This document shows positions 7,822 through 16,692 of a DNA stretch of 57,818 bases, piece after piece. The notes beneath the pieces are model-generated. The model was given only the letters and a program-made list of their open reading frames with translations. It did not search any database and was not told the DNA's origin. Made by a program: the position numbers and the translations under genes. The DNA lies in the NCBI GenBank assembly GCA_047974745.1, contig JBKECO010000060.1, positions 1 through 57,818 of the forward strand. The letters run 5' to 3'. Each line of letters starts with the position of its first letter. Positions within the stretch are counted from its first letter, which is position 1. This DNA comes from JBKECO01 sp047974745 (GTDB lineage Bacteria > Bacillota > Clostridia > Lachnospirales > Lachnospiraceae).

Positions 7822-8872
7822 CCTGTTGCTCCCTCTCTTTCAATACCTGTCGAATCACCTCTATTAGTCTTTTATTCTCTTCTCGATATCTGACCGCAAT
7901 ACGATAGTCCCCATTGCAAAGCCCTCTGTAATTGCTGCAGTCCCGAATCAGTATCCCTTTTTTTCTGCAGCTCTCGTATAGATTCTTTGGGCCTTCAAAA
8001 AAGATAAAATTTGCCACAGCGGGATATACGTTCAGACCTAGCGCTATCATCTGATCGGTAAGCCATGACCTTTCTGTATGGATCCTTGCTATACTTTCTT
8101 TTACATACTCTGTTTCTGAAAGCGCTGCGATTCCTGCCAGCTGTGCTGGTATAGAGACTCTCCAGGGCTGACCTTGTTTTGCCATTTGATCCAGAAGCTC
8201 CTGATTTCTACACAGGATATATCCAAGTCTAAGTCCTGGCATGGCATAGAGTTTCGTGAATGCTTTTAAGATCAGAAGACAGGGATTTTCAGTGAGCATT
8301 TCTTTTCTGGAACGTTGTGCTCCATCAACTGCAAATTCCAAAAAACACTCGTCCAATACCAGCAGAATCTTCTTCCTTTGACAAGTCAGGATAATTTCAT
8401 CAAGAAGCTTCCTTTCAATCAGATTTCCAGTCGGATTATTGGGGTTGCATAAAAATACCATATCTGTATCTTCCGTCAGTAGATCTAAAAAATCATCCTT
8501 CAGACAAAATTTCAACTGCCTGCTTGTCTCATAGTAGGTGATATTACATGCAACAGCCTTTAGCGCTTCTTCATATTCTGCAAATGCAGGTGCCGGGAGA
8601 ACGGCTTCTTTCGGTCGAACCGAATGTGTCAGCAGAAACAGCAGTTCTGCTGCTCCATTCCCACAAAGAATATAGGAAGGCGGAATCTGTTCTGCTGCTG
8701 CCAGTTTCTCTGTGAGTTTCCTGCAAGAGATATCCGGATATTCAGCAATATGGTTGACACATTCGATCACAGCCCGTTTTACACCTTCCGGCAGTCCCTG
8801 AGGATTTATATTTGCTGAAAAATCCAGCATATTTTGATTAGTGTAAATGTCACCACCATGTATCTGTTTCAT
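7739..8872 (-). CDS. cobD: Threonine-phosphate decarboxylase (CobD-type, PLP-dependent)
   Basis: This 377-residue fold-type I PLP enzyme makes (R)-1-amino-2-propanol phosphate, the linker joining the corrin ring and the nucleotide loop. It shows the HGGD start, FSANINPQG, CNPNNPTGN, and the PLP-lysine region KAFTKLYAMPGLRLGY. The histidinol-phosphate aminotransferase family is the closest alternative, but the operon and the HGGDIY start favour CobD. The last 20 or so residues (after KEREQQDG) run 83 bases into cbiP in another frame and look like a read-on tail rather than family sequence. Confidence 0.92.
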   Translation of the reverse strand: MKQIHGGDIYTNQNMLDFSANINPQGLPEGVKRAVIECVNHIAEYPDISCRKLTEKLAAAEQIPPSYILCGNGAAELLFLLTHSVRPKEAVLPAPAFAEYEEALKAVACNITYYETSRQLKFCLKDDFLDLLTEDTDMVFLCNPNNPTGNLIERKLLDEIILTCQRKKILLVLDECFLEFAVDGAQRSRKEMLTENPCLLILKAFTKLYAMPGLRLGYILCRNQELLDQMAKQGQPWRVSIPAQLAGIAALSETEYVKESIARIHTERSWLTDQMIALGLNVYPAVANFIFFEGPKNLYESCRKKGILIRDCSNYRGLCNGDYRIAVRYREENKRLIEVIRQVLKEREQQDGKINHDTRDHVKCRQELADSRAVSNF

Positions 8873-8890
8873 GTAACTCCCTCCGCACCC

Positions 8891-9865
8891 TTAAAGAACT
8901 AAGATCCGCACTGCCATGGATACCGCAAAAAAGATGAACGCACTGGCTGCCGAAGTAGCATACAGCAGCTGATTTGCCCGGCGGATATCTTCCGGCTCGA
9001 TCTCTCGAATCGCATCCCCTATAAAGGGTTTTTTATACAACTTGCCAAAATAGACAGCGTCACCTGCCAACTGTACCTGCAGGGCGCCTGCCATGGCAGC
9101 TTCGGTCTGTGCTGAATTTGGACTTGCATGATTTCTTCTGTCTCTGAAATAAATCTTGAAAGAACCTTTTACATCCAGTCCACAGACAGGAGATACCGCT
9201 GCCATGATAAGTCCGCTGATCCTGGCTGGAATATAGTTGACCACATCATCCAGGAAAGCTGCGGCTGTTCCGAAAAACTGATATTTTTCATTTTTATATC
9301 CCACCATGGAATCCATGGTATTGATCCCTTTGTATAAAAATCCTGCGACCGGACCGCCAATCATCATATAGAACAACGGTGCGATCACGCCATCTGCTGT
9401 ATTTTCTGCAATGGTCTCCACTGCGGCCTTTGTGATTCCCTTTGCGCTAAGCTGTGCTGTGTCCCGACCGACGATCATAGAAACGGCCTTTCGAGCCCCT
9501 GAAATATCATTTTTTTGCAGTTCCTGATATACCTTCATGCTTTCACATTTCAAAGATTTCGTTGCCAGGATCTGATAACAAAAAAAACATTGGACAGCGA
9601 ACTGGAGATATACGGAGATTTGACCAAGCAGCAGAAGTATCATATACGGTATTGCACCACAAAACAGTAAGACCAGCAGAACCAGGATTATTCCCTGGAT
9701 TCGTTCTCCTGTCCGGCCTTTTGGCAGCAGGCGCCGCAATCCTTTTTCAGATGTTGTAATAAAGTTTCCCATGATTCTGACAGGATGGTATATCCACCTG
9801 GGATCTCCGAATATTAGATCCAGCAGATATCCGATCAGTACGGTAACAGGTATCTGTTCTATCAT
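8891..9865 (-). CDS. cbiB: Adenosylcobinamide-phosphate synthase (CbiB)
   Basis: This 324-residue membrane protein attaches aminopropanol phosphate to adenosylcobyric acid. It begins MIEQIPVTVLIGYLLDLIFG, followed by DPRWIYHPVRIMGNFI, the classic CbiB signature. Further family elements are SMIVGRDT, ETIAENTADGVIAPLFY, NTMDSMVGYKNEKY and RNHASPNSAQTEAAMAGAL. Several hydrophobic segments lie in between. I chose ATG 9865 because AGGAGGA precedes it by 6 bases; an upstream frame extension to 9958 overlaps cobC and adds non-family residues. Confidence 0.95.
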   Translation of the reverse strand: MIEQIPVTVLIGYLLDLIFGDPRWIYHPVRIMGNFITTSEKGLRRLLPKGRTGERIQGIILVLLVLLFCGAIPYMILLLLGQISVYLQFAVQCFFCYQILATKSLKCESMKVYQELQKNDISGARKAVSMIVGRDTAQLSAKGITKAAVETIAENTADGVIAPLFYMMIGGPVAGFLYKGINTMDSMVGYKNEKYQFFGTAAAFLDDVVNYIPARISGLIMAAVSPVCGLDVKGSFKIYFRDRRNHASPNSAQTEAAMAGALQVQLAGDAVYFGKLYKKPFIGDAIREIEPEDIRRANQLLYATSAASAFIFFAVSMAVRILVL

Positions 9866-9875
9866 AAACGTCCTC

Positions 9876-10505
9876 CTATAGAACGGTGTAGGTTTCGATT
9901 TTTCTATTTCCTTTCGACCACAATGCATCATCAATAGTGATTCGATAGCCGAATCCATTCCTGGTCATAAAGGAATAATAGTCCTTATCGTCAGCAGTGT
10001 AGTCCGACATGAACTGCATAATGATGCCTCCATGTGTAACGATCACTGCTTTGTTCCTTCTGGCGCAACGGAGGGAGCATATGATATAATCGAACGCATT
10101 TTCAACTCTGTGTCCGACTTCTTCTCGACTTTCTCCCCCAGGAAAAGGCAGGCTGCCCATGCTGTCGATCCAGGCCTGATATTCCGGGATCTGTGACAGC
10201 TCGTTTGCATTCTTGTATTCAAATTTGCCAAAATCCGTTTCATTGAGTTCTGCTATTTGCTCAGGGTATATTCCGGGAAACAATATATCTGCCGTTTCCT
10301 GGGTCCGTTTCAATGTACTTGTGAATAAAAGGAAGTCTGTCGCATCCTTTGTAATGTTTGATTTTTTTGCAAGTAGGGATCGCAATGGAGATGTTTCAAG
10401 CTGCACTCTTCCTGCTTCTGATAAACTCTCATCCACCAATCCAACATACCGTTTTTCCTCATTTCCCCTGGTTCTTCCATGCCGAATCAATATCATCTCA
10501 ATCAT
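9876..10505 (-). CDS. cobC: Histidine phosphatase, probable alpha-ribazole phosphatase (CobC)
   Basis: This 209-residue member of the histidine phosphatase superfamily has the phosphohistidine motif LIRHGRTRGN near residues 6-15, a second arginine in STLKRTQETA, the acidic ETDFGKFE and the second histidine in VTHGGI. In a cobalamin operon the expected role is removing phosphate from alpha-ribazole-5'-phosphate or adenosylcobalamin-5'-phosphate in nucleotide-loop assembly. General phosphoglycerate-mutase-like function cannot be excluded from sequence. It overlaps the preceding cobU-like gene by 8 bases. Confidence 0.85.
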   Translation of the reverse strand: MIEMILIRHGRTRGNEEKRYVGLVDESLSEAGRVQLETSPLRSLLAKKSNITKDATDFLLFTSTLKRTQETADILFPGIYPEQIAELNETDFGKFEYKNANELSQIPEYQAWIDSMGSLPFPGGESREEVGHRVENAFDYIICSLRCARRNKAVIVTHGGIIMQFMSDYTADDKDYYSFMTRNGFGYRITIDDALWSKGNRKIETYTVL

Positions 10506-10878
10506 GTTTTATTACCATCGGAATGCCGCATATTATGCGAGTGACCTGTGAGGAAAAAGCCGCAAGCCTGGTACAGACTCTTCCTGTCTGTTCTCTCCAT
10601 TCCCGATCCAGTGCATCCATTGGTACGATTCCGGAACCGACTTCCGTGCTGACAATAACAACATCGGGGTTATGTGTAATCAGCTCCTCTGCCAGATTCT
10701 GGATCGATCTTCCCTCCCGAAGCTCTTTATAAATGAACCGCTCAAAATGGAAGATTCCTTCTGCCGAACGCATTTGCTCCAGCGTGCAGTGTTCTCCATC
10801 GACCCAGGCAGTGATCCCCGTAGATTCCTGTGCGTATCTTAGCTTTCCCTGAAAGCTTCCTCCTATTATCATATTCAT
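10498..10878 (-). CDS. Short CobU-like protein (second copy)
   Basis: This 126-residue protein is related to CobU (cobinamide kinase/guanylyltransferase). The C-terminal half is well kept: VVIVSTEVGSGIVPMD, then an EQTGRV segment and a CGIPMVIK end, as in canonical CobU. The N-terminal P-loop is altered (GGSFQGK instead of GGxxSGKS), and the histidine/arginine motif of the guanylyl-transfer site is missing because the protein is about 50 residues short. A separate full-length CobU gene with the opposite pattern lies one gene upstream, so the two may act together or this may be a decaying paralogue. It overlaps cobS by 4 bases. Confidence 0.75.
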   Translation of the reverse strand: MNMIIGGSFQGKLRYAQESTGITAWVDGEHCTLEQMRSAEGIFHFERFIYKELREGRSIQNLAEELITHNPDVVIVSTEVGSGIVPMDALDREWREQTGRVCTRLAAFSSQVTRIICGIPMVIKHD

Positions 10879-11708
10879 GAAATGAATCCCCCCGTCTGTA
10901 TCCAGTATACGGCGGCGATCGCTGCTGACATCGCCAGTTCGCTATTCTGCAGGAACCAACCTGCCAGGTCCCCTGTAATTCCTCCAAACGTTCGGACCGA
11001 CATCCAGTAATAGTACCAGAACACCAGTGCAGCTGCTGCAATGGATGCAGCTCCATAGACCGGACTCACTACTAACATAAGTACGACAGAGATGAGAATC
11101 CAACCGAGAAGAATCCGAAACACGGCTCTTTTATGAGCAGCATCTCCAAATGCGGATGCAAGTCCATCACGCTTCGCTTTTGGAAAAATGACGATGGCCA
11201 GTCCGGATAACGCCCGAGAAAGAATATAGATCAGTGCGATCGACAGGAACACCTTGCTGCTCTCTTTGCTATCATTTTGCGTCAAGACTGAAAACACAGC
11301 ATAGTTCATGAGAAAATAGATGATGGCGGCCAGTATGGCAAATGCTCCGGATCTTGGGTCCTTCAGAATTTCAAGCTTTTTTTCAATGCTCTGATAAGAG
11401 CTTCTGGCATCTGCAGTATCCATTAGTCCATCCATATGGATTCCGCCAGTCAGAAGAACTGGTATCAGAAGAAATCCGATCGTCTCTATGCCCATGCTCT
11501 GCAGGTGCAGCACAACACACAGCTGTTCCCATACCATCATCGCTGCTCCAATTCCTATTCCGATAACTGGAAAAAATGCCATGACATAGCGCATATTATC
11601 ACTACTCCAGTCACTTTTTGGAACCGGAATCCTGGAGTACATGGAAAAAGCGATCTTAAAACTATTCCAGATCTGAATTCCGGGTTTTTGTTTAAGCTCT
11701 GGCTTCAT
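10875..11708 (-). CDS. cobS: Adenosylcobinamide-GDP ribazoletransferase (cobalamin synthase)
   Basis: This 277-residue polytopic membrane enzyme joins adenosylcobinamide-GDP with alpha-ribazole (or its phosphate), the final assembly step. It shows FSMYSRIPVP near the N-terminus and the hallmark GGIHMDGLMDTADA metal-binding motif near residues 88-101. Hydrophobic helices and the FGGITGDLAGW segment near the C-terminus follow. The length is slightly above the family norm because of a short N-terminal extension. It overlaps both neighbours by 4 bases (ATGA type), fitting tight translational coupling. Confidence 0.94.
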   Translation of the reverse strand: MKPELKQKPGIQIWNSFKIAFSMYSRIPVPKSDWSSDNMRYVMAFFPVIGIGIGAAMMVWEQLCVVLHLQSMGIETIGFLLIPVLLTGGIHMDGLMDTADARSSYQSIEKKLEILKDPRSGAFAILAAIIYFLMNYAVFSVLTQNDSKESSKVFLSIALIYILSRALSGLAIVIFPKAKRDGLASAFGDAAHKRAVFRILLGWILISVVLMLVVSPVYGAASIAAAALVFWYYYWMSVRTFGGITGDLAGWFLQNSELAMSAAIAAVYWIQTGGFIS

Positions 11709-12232
11709 TGGAACCCTCCCTGTTTTATTTTGATTGGTATCCCATAGACGACCTCTGTTATATCCTCTGCCATCTTTGCAAGTGCCTGATTGATCTGCCC
11801 CAGACAGGAAAGATAGCGCTGGGTTTCTTCATCCTCAGAAGGAATATCTGTAAACACTTCGTTCGTCACGATGACCACATGTCTGGTTTCTCGAACAAGT
11901 TTTTCGACTCCCTTCAAAATAGATTCCACAGGTGAATCCTGTGCTCCATTTTCCGAATACATCTCGTTCGCAACAAGATTTGACATGCATTCGAGCAGCA
12001 GCACTGTATCAGGATCCAGTGTGATCCCTTTGATATCGACATATTTTTCTATCGTTTCAAACCCTTTACTGCTCCGCATCCTTCGATGTCTTCTAATTCT
12101 GTCCTGACTTTCCTCATCAAAGGGCTGCATTGTTGCCAAATATACTCTCTGGCAGGCAGAAAGCTTTACTGTCAGATCCTCAGCAAAGGCAGATTTTCCA
12201 CTCCCGCTTCCCCCGGTGATCAGATATAACAT
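11705..12232 (-). CDS. cobU: Adenosylcobinamide kinase/guanylyltransferase CobU
   Basis: This 175-residue CobU phosphorylates adenosylcobinamide and then transfers GMP to it. The P-loop GGSGSGKSAFAE (residues 7-18), RVYLATMQPFDEE and the guanylylated-histidine region RIRRHRRMR are all present, as is VTNEV. The C-terminal part after VTNEV is unusual (FTDIPSEDEE in place of the common GxGIVP), which is exactly the part preserved in the shorter copy at 10498-10878. It lies between cobT and cobS, with no gap to cobT. Confidence 0.92.
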   Translation of the reverse strand: MLYLITGGSGSGKSAFAEDLTVKLSACQRVYLATMQPFDEESQDRIRRHRRMRSSKGFETIEKYVDIKGITLDPDTVLLLECMSNLVANEMYSENGAQDSPVESILKGVEKLVRETRHVVIVTNEVFTDIPSEDEETQRYLSCLGQINQALAKMAEDITEVVYGIPIKIKQGGFQ

Positions 12233-13282
12233 CTATTTAAACTCCTCATATTGTTCGATGCTGTTTTCCTCAAAAGTGCTCATGGATCTATATACCTTGA
12301 CACCCATATCCATTAATGGAAAAAATGCAACCGCTCCTGTTCCTTCCCCGAGCCGCATATTGCATTCGAGGGAGGCAGACAGTCCAAGCTCCTTTAAAAG
12401 CATCCGAGCTGCCGGCTCCTTTGACACATGGGATGCAATCATATATTCTTTTGCAAAAGGGCATATCCTCTGTGCCAGTAATGCGGCCGTCGAGGAAATG
12501 AATCCATCTAGCAGGATCGGAACATGGTAATAGGCTCCTCCAAGAAAGATTCCTGTCAGACCTGCTATATCCAGCCCACCTACCTTGGCAAGGATATCCA
12601 GCGGGTCTTCCTTTTTCAGCTGATACCTATCTATTGCTCGCCCGATGATCTGAATCTTTTTTAAAAGCCCTCTATCCGAGAGCCCTGCTCCTCTCCCGGT
12701 CACTTCCTCTGGCTCTTTTTCAAGAAGCGCTGCTACGATCGCACTGCTCGTGGTGGTATTGCCAATGCCCATCTCCCCTGTTGCAATGATCTGATAGCCC
12801 TGCTCTTTTAACTCTTTTACCATTTCAAATCCAGTTTCCAACGCTTTTAAGGTCTCCTCCATGGTCATGGCCGGTTCCTTTGCAAAGTTCTTTGTACCAT
12901 ATGCAATTTTTTTATTGATGATGCAGGTATCCCTGACAATTCCGATATCAACGGGAAAAATATCCGTTTCCGCACATTTGCACATGATGGCGGCACTGGC
13001 TTTTTCCTGCAGGAAGTTCTCTGCCACGATTGCTGTGACCTCTTGTCCCGTCTGTGTGACACCTTCCTCCACGACTCCATTATCTGCACACATGATAACA
13101 AGTGCCTTTTTGGATATATCTACAAATTCATTTCCCTGGATCCTGGCGATCTGGACCACGATATCTTCCAGATTTCCCAGGCTGTGAAGCGGATGTGCTA
13201 CCTTATTCCATCGTTCCCTGGCTGCCATACCTGCCTGTTCATCGGCAGCATGGATCTGTTCGATCTTATCTAAAAGCATCAT
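12233..13282 (-). CDS. cobT: Nicotinate-nucleotide:dimethylbenzimidazole phosphoribosyltransferase
   Basis: This 349-residue CobT activates the lower-ligand base by forming alpha-ribazole phosphate. Typical features are the ARERWNKVAHPLHSLGNLED start, MCADNGVVEEGVTQT, GEMGIGNTTTSSAI, the GRGAGLSDRGL loop, and LGEGTGAV near the C-terminus with the catalytic glutamate. No lower-ligand synthesis genes (bza type) are present in the window, so the base used is unknown. The gene abuts cobU and starts 12 bases after cbiA. Confidence 0.95.
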   Translation of the reverse strand: MMLLDKIEQIHAADEQAGMAARERWNKVAHPLHSLGNLEDIVVQIARIQGNEFVDISKKALVIMCADNGVVEEGVTQTGQEVTAIVAENFLQEKASAAIMCKCAETDIFPVDIGIVRDTCIINKKIAYGTKNFAKEPAMTMEETLKALETGFEMVKELKEQGYQIIATGEMGIGNTTTSSAIVAALLEKEPEEVTGRGAGLSDRGLLKKIQIIGRAIDRYQLKKEDPLDILAKVGGLDIAGLTGIFLGGAYYHVPILLDGFISSTAALLAQRICPFAKEYMIASHVSKEPAARMLLKELGLSASLECNMRLGEGTGAVAFFPLMDMGVKVYRSMSTFEENSIEQYEEFK

Positions 13283-13294
13283 TGTAGTCTCTCC

Positions 13295-14656
13295 TTACCG
13301 CTGCTTTTGCCTATGATATTCGCCGCATTTGTTTAAAAATGCTTCCGCAAGTTGTGGATATGCGGGGTAGTACAGGTGCAAAAACCCAGCCAGGATTGTA
13401 TCGGCTGCATGCATGCAATTCCAGCTTTTTCCACTGACGGGCTTAACTGCCAGCCAATCATCACCCGGATGATCGGAATCATAATAATGAAATTCATGTG
13501 CCCTGATTTCAGGAATCCGCTCACCAAATGCCGTTGCATCGTGAATCGTAATATATCCGAATCGTGTCAGTCTGCCCTTATTCACTATATTTCCCAGTAA
13601 CACACCGCACATGGGATATCTTTTGCCAGCTTCGTCCTCAATGCTTTCCTGAAGGTACATAAACCCCCCGCATTCAGCCATACAAGGCATTCCCTGCATT
13701 AAAGATTCTGCAATCGAATGTTTCATGGATTGATTGCTGCAAAGCTTCTCTAGAAAAAGTTCCGGATATCCACCATACAGCAGGATCCCATCCAGATTCT
13801 CCGGTAATGTCCTGTCATGGATCGGTGAAAACCAGATCAGTTCTACACCAAGCCGCTCCAGCAAAGCAAAATTCTCTTCATAAAAAAAGCAAAATGCCTC
13901 ATCTCTCGCAACGCCGATCCGAAGATTTCTTTTTTTCACCTCAGCAGAACGCTGTACCTTCAGAATCTCTGTCTCAGCTGCCATTTCAAGAAGTCCCTCG
14001 ATATCGACAGATTGCTCCATGATGCCTGCAAGCTCGTGTACTTTATCCTTTAAATTTTCGATCTCATCTGGCAAAAGCAGTCCAAGATGTCTGCTTTCCA
14101 GCTGACATTGCGGAATATACGGAAGATAACCGAACACCTTGATCTTAAGCTCGGATTCAATCATCTCCTTCATACGAGGGTAGATCATGGGTGAAATGCG
14201 GTTCAATATCACTCCTTTGATCGTGTGATCCTTTGTATATTGTAAGAATCCCTGAATCAGTGGAACAACAGAAACGCTCATCCCATTCGCATTGACAAGC
14301 AGAACGACAGGTGTCTTCGTCATTTTTGCCACATCATATGCACTGGCTCTCGTCTGAGTTCCATTGAGTCCATCATAAAATCCCATCACACCTTCCAGCA
14401 CAGAGATATCTGTATCTTCTCCATGGGCTGCAAGCAGACTGCAAAGCTCCGTTTCCCCAAGGAAAAAACTATCCAGATTCCGGCTCAGGCTTCCCGTGAC
14501 CTTCCTGTGGAACATCGGATCAATATAGTCTGGCCCGCACTTAAAGGATGCAGTCACTAACTTACGATTTTGCAGCACCTGCAGCAGACCACAGGTAAAA
14601 AGCGTCTTGCCGGAACCGCTTCCCAGAGCGCTGATCATCAGTCTGTGTGTGTTCAT
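13295..14656 (-). CDS. cbiA: Cobyrinate a,c-diamide synthase
   Basis: This 453-residue amidotransferase makes cobyrinate a,c-diamide with ATP and glutamine. The N-terminal P-loop is LGSGSGKTLFTCGLL, followed by FKCGPDYIDPMFH and SVLEGVMGFYDGL, both CbiA hallmarks. The C-terminal glutamine amidotransferase half has the nucleophile in MAECGGFMYLQ and a late histidine in AHEFHYY. The length matches the family. The start has AGGAGGTAAG directly before ATG 14656. It lies 8 bases after the cbiJ-E-T fusion. Confidence 0.95.
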   Translation of the reverse strand: MNTHRLMISALGSGSGKTLFTCGLLQVLQNRKLVTASFKCGPDYIDPMFHRKVTGSLSRNLDSFFLGETELCSLLAAHGEDTDISVLEGVMGFYDGLNGTQTRASAYDVAKMTKTPVVLLVNANGMSVSVVPLIQGFLQYTKDHTIKGVILNRISPMIYPRMKEMIESELKIKVFGYLPYIPQCQLESRHLGLLLPDEIENLKDKVHELAGIMEQSVDIEGLLEMAAETEILKVQRSAEVKKRNLRIGVARDEAFCFFYEENFALLERLGVELIWFSPIHDRTLPENLDGILLYGGYPELFLEKLCSNQSMKHSIAESLMQGMPCMAECGGFMYLQESIEDEAGKRYPMCGVLLGNIVNKGRLTRFGYITIHDATAFGERIPEIRAHEFHYYDSDHPGDDWLAVKPVSGKSWNCMHAADTILAGFLHLYYPAYPQLAEAFLNKCGEYHRQKQR

Positions 14657-14664
14657 CTTACCTC

Positions 14665-16692
14665 CTAGCAGGACTCTCTTGTGATAACGAAGAGATTGAC
14701 CGGATTCTGTGCACGCATCATTCTATAAATTCCGGTGGGCTTCATTCGTGTCACTGAGATCTGTGTCATTTCACAATGAATCCTTGGATCGGTTTCCTGT
14801 AGCTGCAGTATTTCCATTGTTGTTTCGATCGTCACAGCTGTTGCAACAATTCTGACATTTGGATTTTTTGACCACAGCAGTTGAAGGATCTCTTTGAGTC
14901 CGCCCGTACTTCCGCCAATGAATGCATGTGTTGGCTCTGGAAGAAATCCCAGAATCTCCGGTGCTCTGCCTTCAATGATCTGCATGCGCTCGGCAATAAA
15001 TTTTTTTCTATTTTGTTTCAAGAGGCTGACCGCTTCTGGATTTTTTTCGATAGCATAGACCATACCATTCTGAAACAATCTTGCCGCTTCCACTGAAACT
15101 GAGCCTGTTCCTGCTCCTATGTCATAGAGAACTGAGTCAATATCCAACCTGAGTTTGGAAAGGATCACGGAACGAACCTCTTGTTTTGTCATTGGCACCT
15201 TTTCGCGGATGAACTCCTCATCCTCGATCCCATAAGATACACTGCGTCTGGGTCGTTCCTTTTGTTCGATCATGCAGACACTTAACGGCTGTATCGATTC
15301 ATTGATAAAGTCCTCCGGTGCTCCTGTTCGAATCTGCTCTGACTCATAGCTCAGATTCTCGCCTACAGATATTTTGATGCCCTTAATATCAAAGTCGATC
15401 AGCAATCTGCAGATATCTCGAACATCCTCTGAGCTGCCTAATATTGCAAAGACCTTCTGATGCTTGCGAAGGGAAGCAAGTACGGGATCCTTTCTGCCAT
15501 GAAGGCTGATACAGTAGGCATCGTCCCATGAGGTGTGCAGCTTTGCTGCAAAATAGGAGAGGGATGAGATTCCCGGAAATACCTCTACCGACTCCGGCAA
15601 TACCGACAGTAGATTTTTTGCTCCACTGTAGAATCCTGCATCTCCTGATAATGCGATCACGACATTGCTGTATTCCGTATGCAGATTTATAAAATTAGCG
15701 ATTTCCTCCGGTCTGTAAGAGCAGAATGAGTCTGTCTTTTTTTCAGGTCCAAATTCCATATTCTTCCAGTTCTGCAGCGATTCGATCATTCTGTTGGATC
15801 CAATGAATAAATCTGCACTTGCTATTTTAAGGCTGGCTTCTCGGGTCAGAAGCAGATGGTTGCCCAGTCCGACCCCAACCAGGGTGATTTTTTGTTCCTG
15901 AAGCTTTTCTGGCTTGAATTCAGGATAAAACTCTCCCAGCTTATGCAGTACGGTCTCCATGGTGTCACCATAATCTGACTTCGGACGTCCGATAACAAGG
16001 ACAGGAATCCCAGCTCTTTTTGCTGCCTGCAGCTTTTCTACATATCCGCCGGAACGGCCGGATTCCTTTGTCACAAGAATGCTGGCATCTGTCTGATGGA
16101 TCATTGCATAATTCATCTCCACGGAAAAAGGTCCCTGCATGGCCAAAAGATGTCGTCCAGTCAATCCAAGTTCTCCGCATTCTGCGACCACAGAAGGAAG
16201 TGACAACACTCTGGCATAGATCCTGTTTTCATAATTTGGTATTTCTGTGAACAGGTGCAGCTCTTTGCTGCCGATCGTTGACAGAATATTGCCTGTCGTT
16301 CTCTTGAGATAAGAGACTGCCTCCTGCATTGTTTCCGCAAAGATACAGCTTTCTCCTTTTTCGTTGTCATCAAAAGCAATTTCCTGGCGTTTCAAACGAA
16401 TATAAGGAACATTGGTCTGCTTGCTTGCAGCTATGATATTATCCGTAACTTCCTGCGCAAAGGGGTGTGTGGCATCCACAAGTACAGCCGGCTTATGCAC
16501 AAGGATAAGCTCTGCCATCTCCTCTGCCTCTAATCTTCCGCTCCTTGACTCCAGATAATTTCCCTGTTCCAGGAGCGATTCTCCATATTCTGTCGCTGTT
16601 GAGACCAGGACTGGTATTTTGGCATCTGCCAAGAGCTTTGCTAGCTCTCTTCCTTCTGTGGTACCTGCAAAAATGATCGTCTTATTTATCAT
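14665..16692 (-). CDS. Triple fusion CbiJ-CbiE-CbiT
   Basis: This 675-residue protein joins three consecutive anaerobic B12 enzymes. Residues 1-260 are cobalt-precorrin-6A reductase (CbiJ: IFAGTTEGREL at 7-17, VDATHPFAQEVT at 72-83, TKESGRSGG near 208-216). Residues 267-480 are cobalt-precorrin-7 C5-methyltransferase (CbiE: LVGVGLGNHLLLT at 271-283, LSGDAGFYSGAKNLL at 348-362, FPGISSLSYFAAKL at 372-385). Residues 485-675 are cobalt-precorrin-6B C15-methyltransferase/decarboxylase (CbiT: PMTKQEVR at 500-507, SAM-binding DIGAGTGSVSVEAA at 524-537). Each part has full family length. CbiE-CbiT fusions are known (CobL); the added N-terminal reductase makes this a three-step protein. Its ATG overlaps the cbiH end by 11 bases. 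Confidence 0.93.
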   Translation of the reverse strand: MINKTIIFAGTTEGRELAKLLADAKIPVLVSTATEYGESLLEQGNYLESRSGRLEAEEMAELILVHKPAVLVDATHPFAQEVTDNIIAASKQTNVPYIRLKRQEIAFDDNEKGESCIFAETMQEAVSYLKRTTGNILSTIGSKELHLFTEIPNYENRIYARVLSLPSVVAECGELGLTGRHLLAMQGPFSVEMNYAMIHQTDASILVTKESGRSGGYVEKLQAAKRAGIPVLVIGRPKSDYGDTMETVLHKLGEFYPEFKPEKLQEQKITLVGVGLGNHLLLTREASLKIASADLFIGSNRMIESLQNWKNMEFGPEKKTDSFCSYRPEEIANFINLHTEYSNVVIALSGDAGFYSGAKNLLSVLPESVEVFPGISSLSYFAAKLHTSWDDAYCISLHGRKDPVLASLRKHQKVFAILGSSEDVRDICRLLIDFDIKGIKISVGENLSYESEQIRTGAPEDFINESIQPLSVCMIEQKERPRRSVSYGIEDEEFIREKVPMTKQEVRSVILSKLRLDIDSVLYDIGAGTGSVSVEAARLFQNGMVYAIEKNPEAVSLLKQNRKKFIAERMQIIEGRAPEILGFLPEPTHAFIGGSTGGLKEILQLLWSKNPNVRIVATAVTIETTMEILQLQETDPRIHCEMTQISVTRMKPTGIYRMMRAQNPVNLFVITRESC

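Noticed and set aside
8891..9958. Longer CbiB start at 9958
   Set aside because: It would overlap cobC by over 80 bases and lacks a ribosome binding site; ATG 9865 has AGGAGGA and the family N-terminus.
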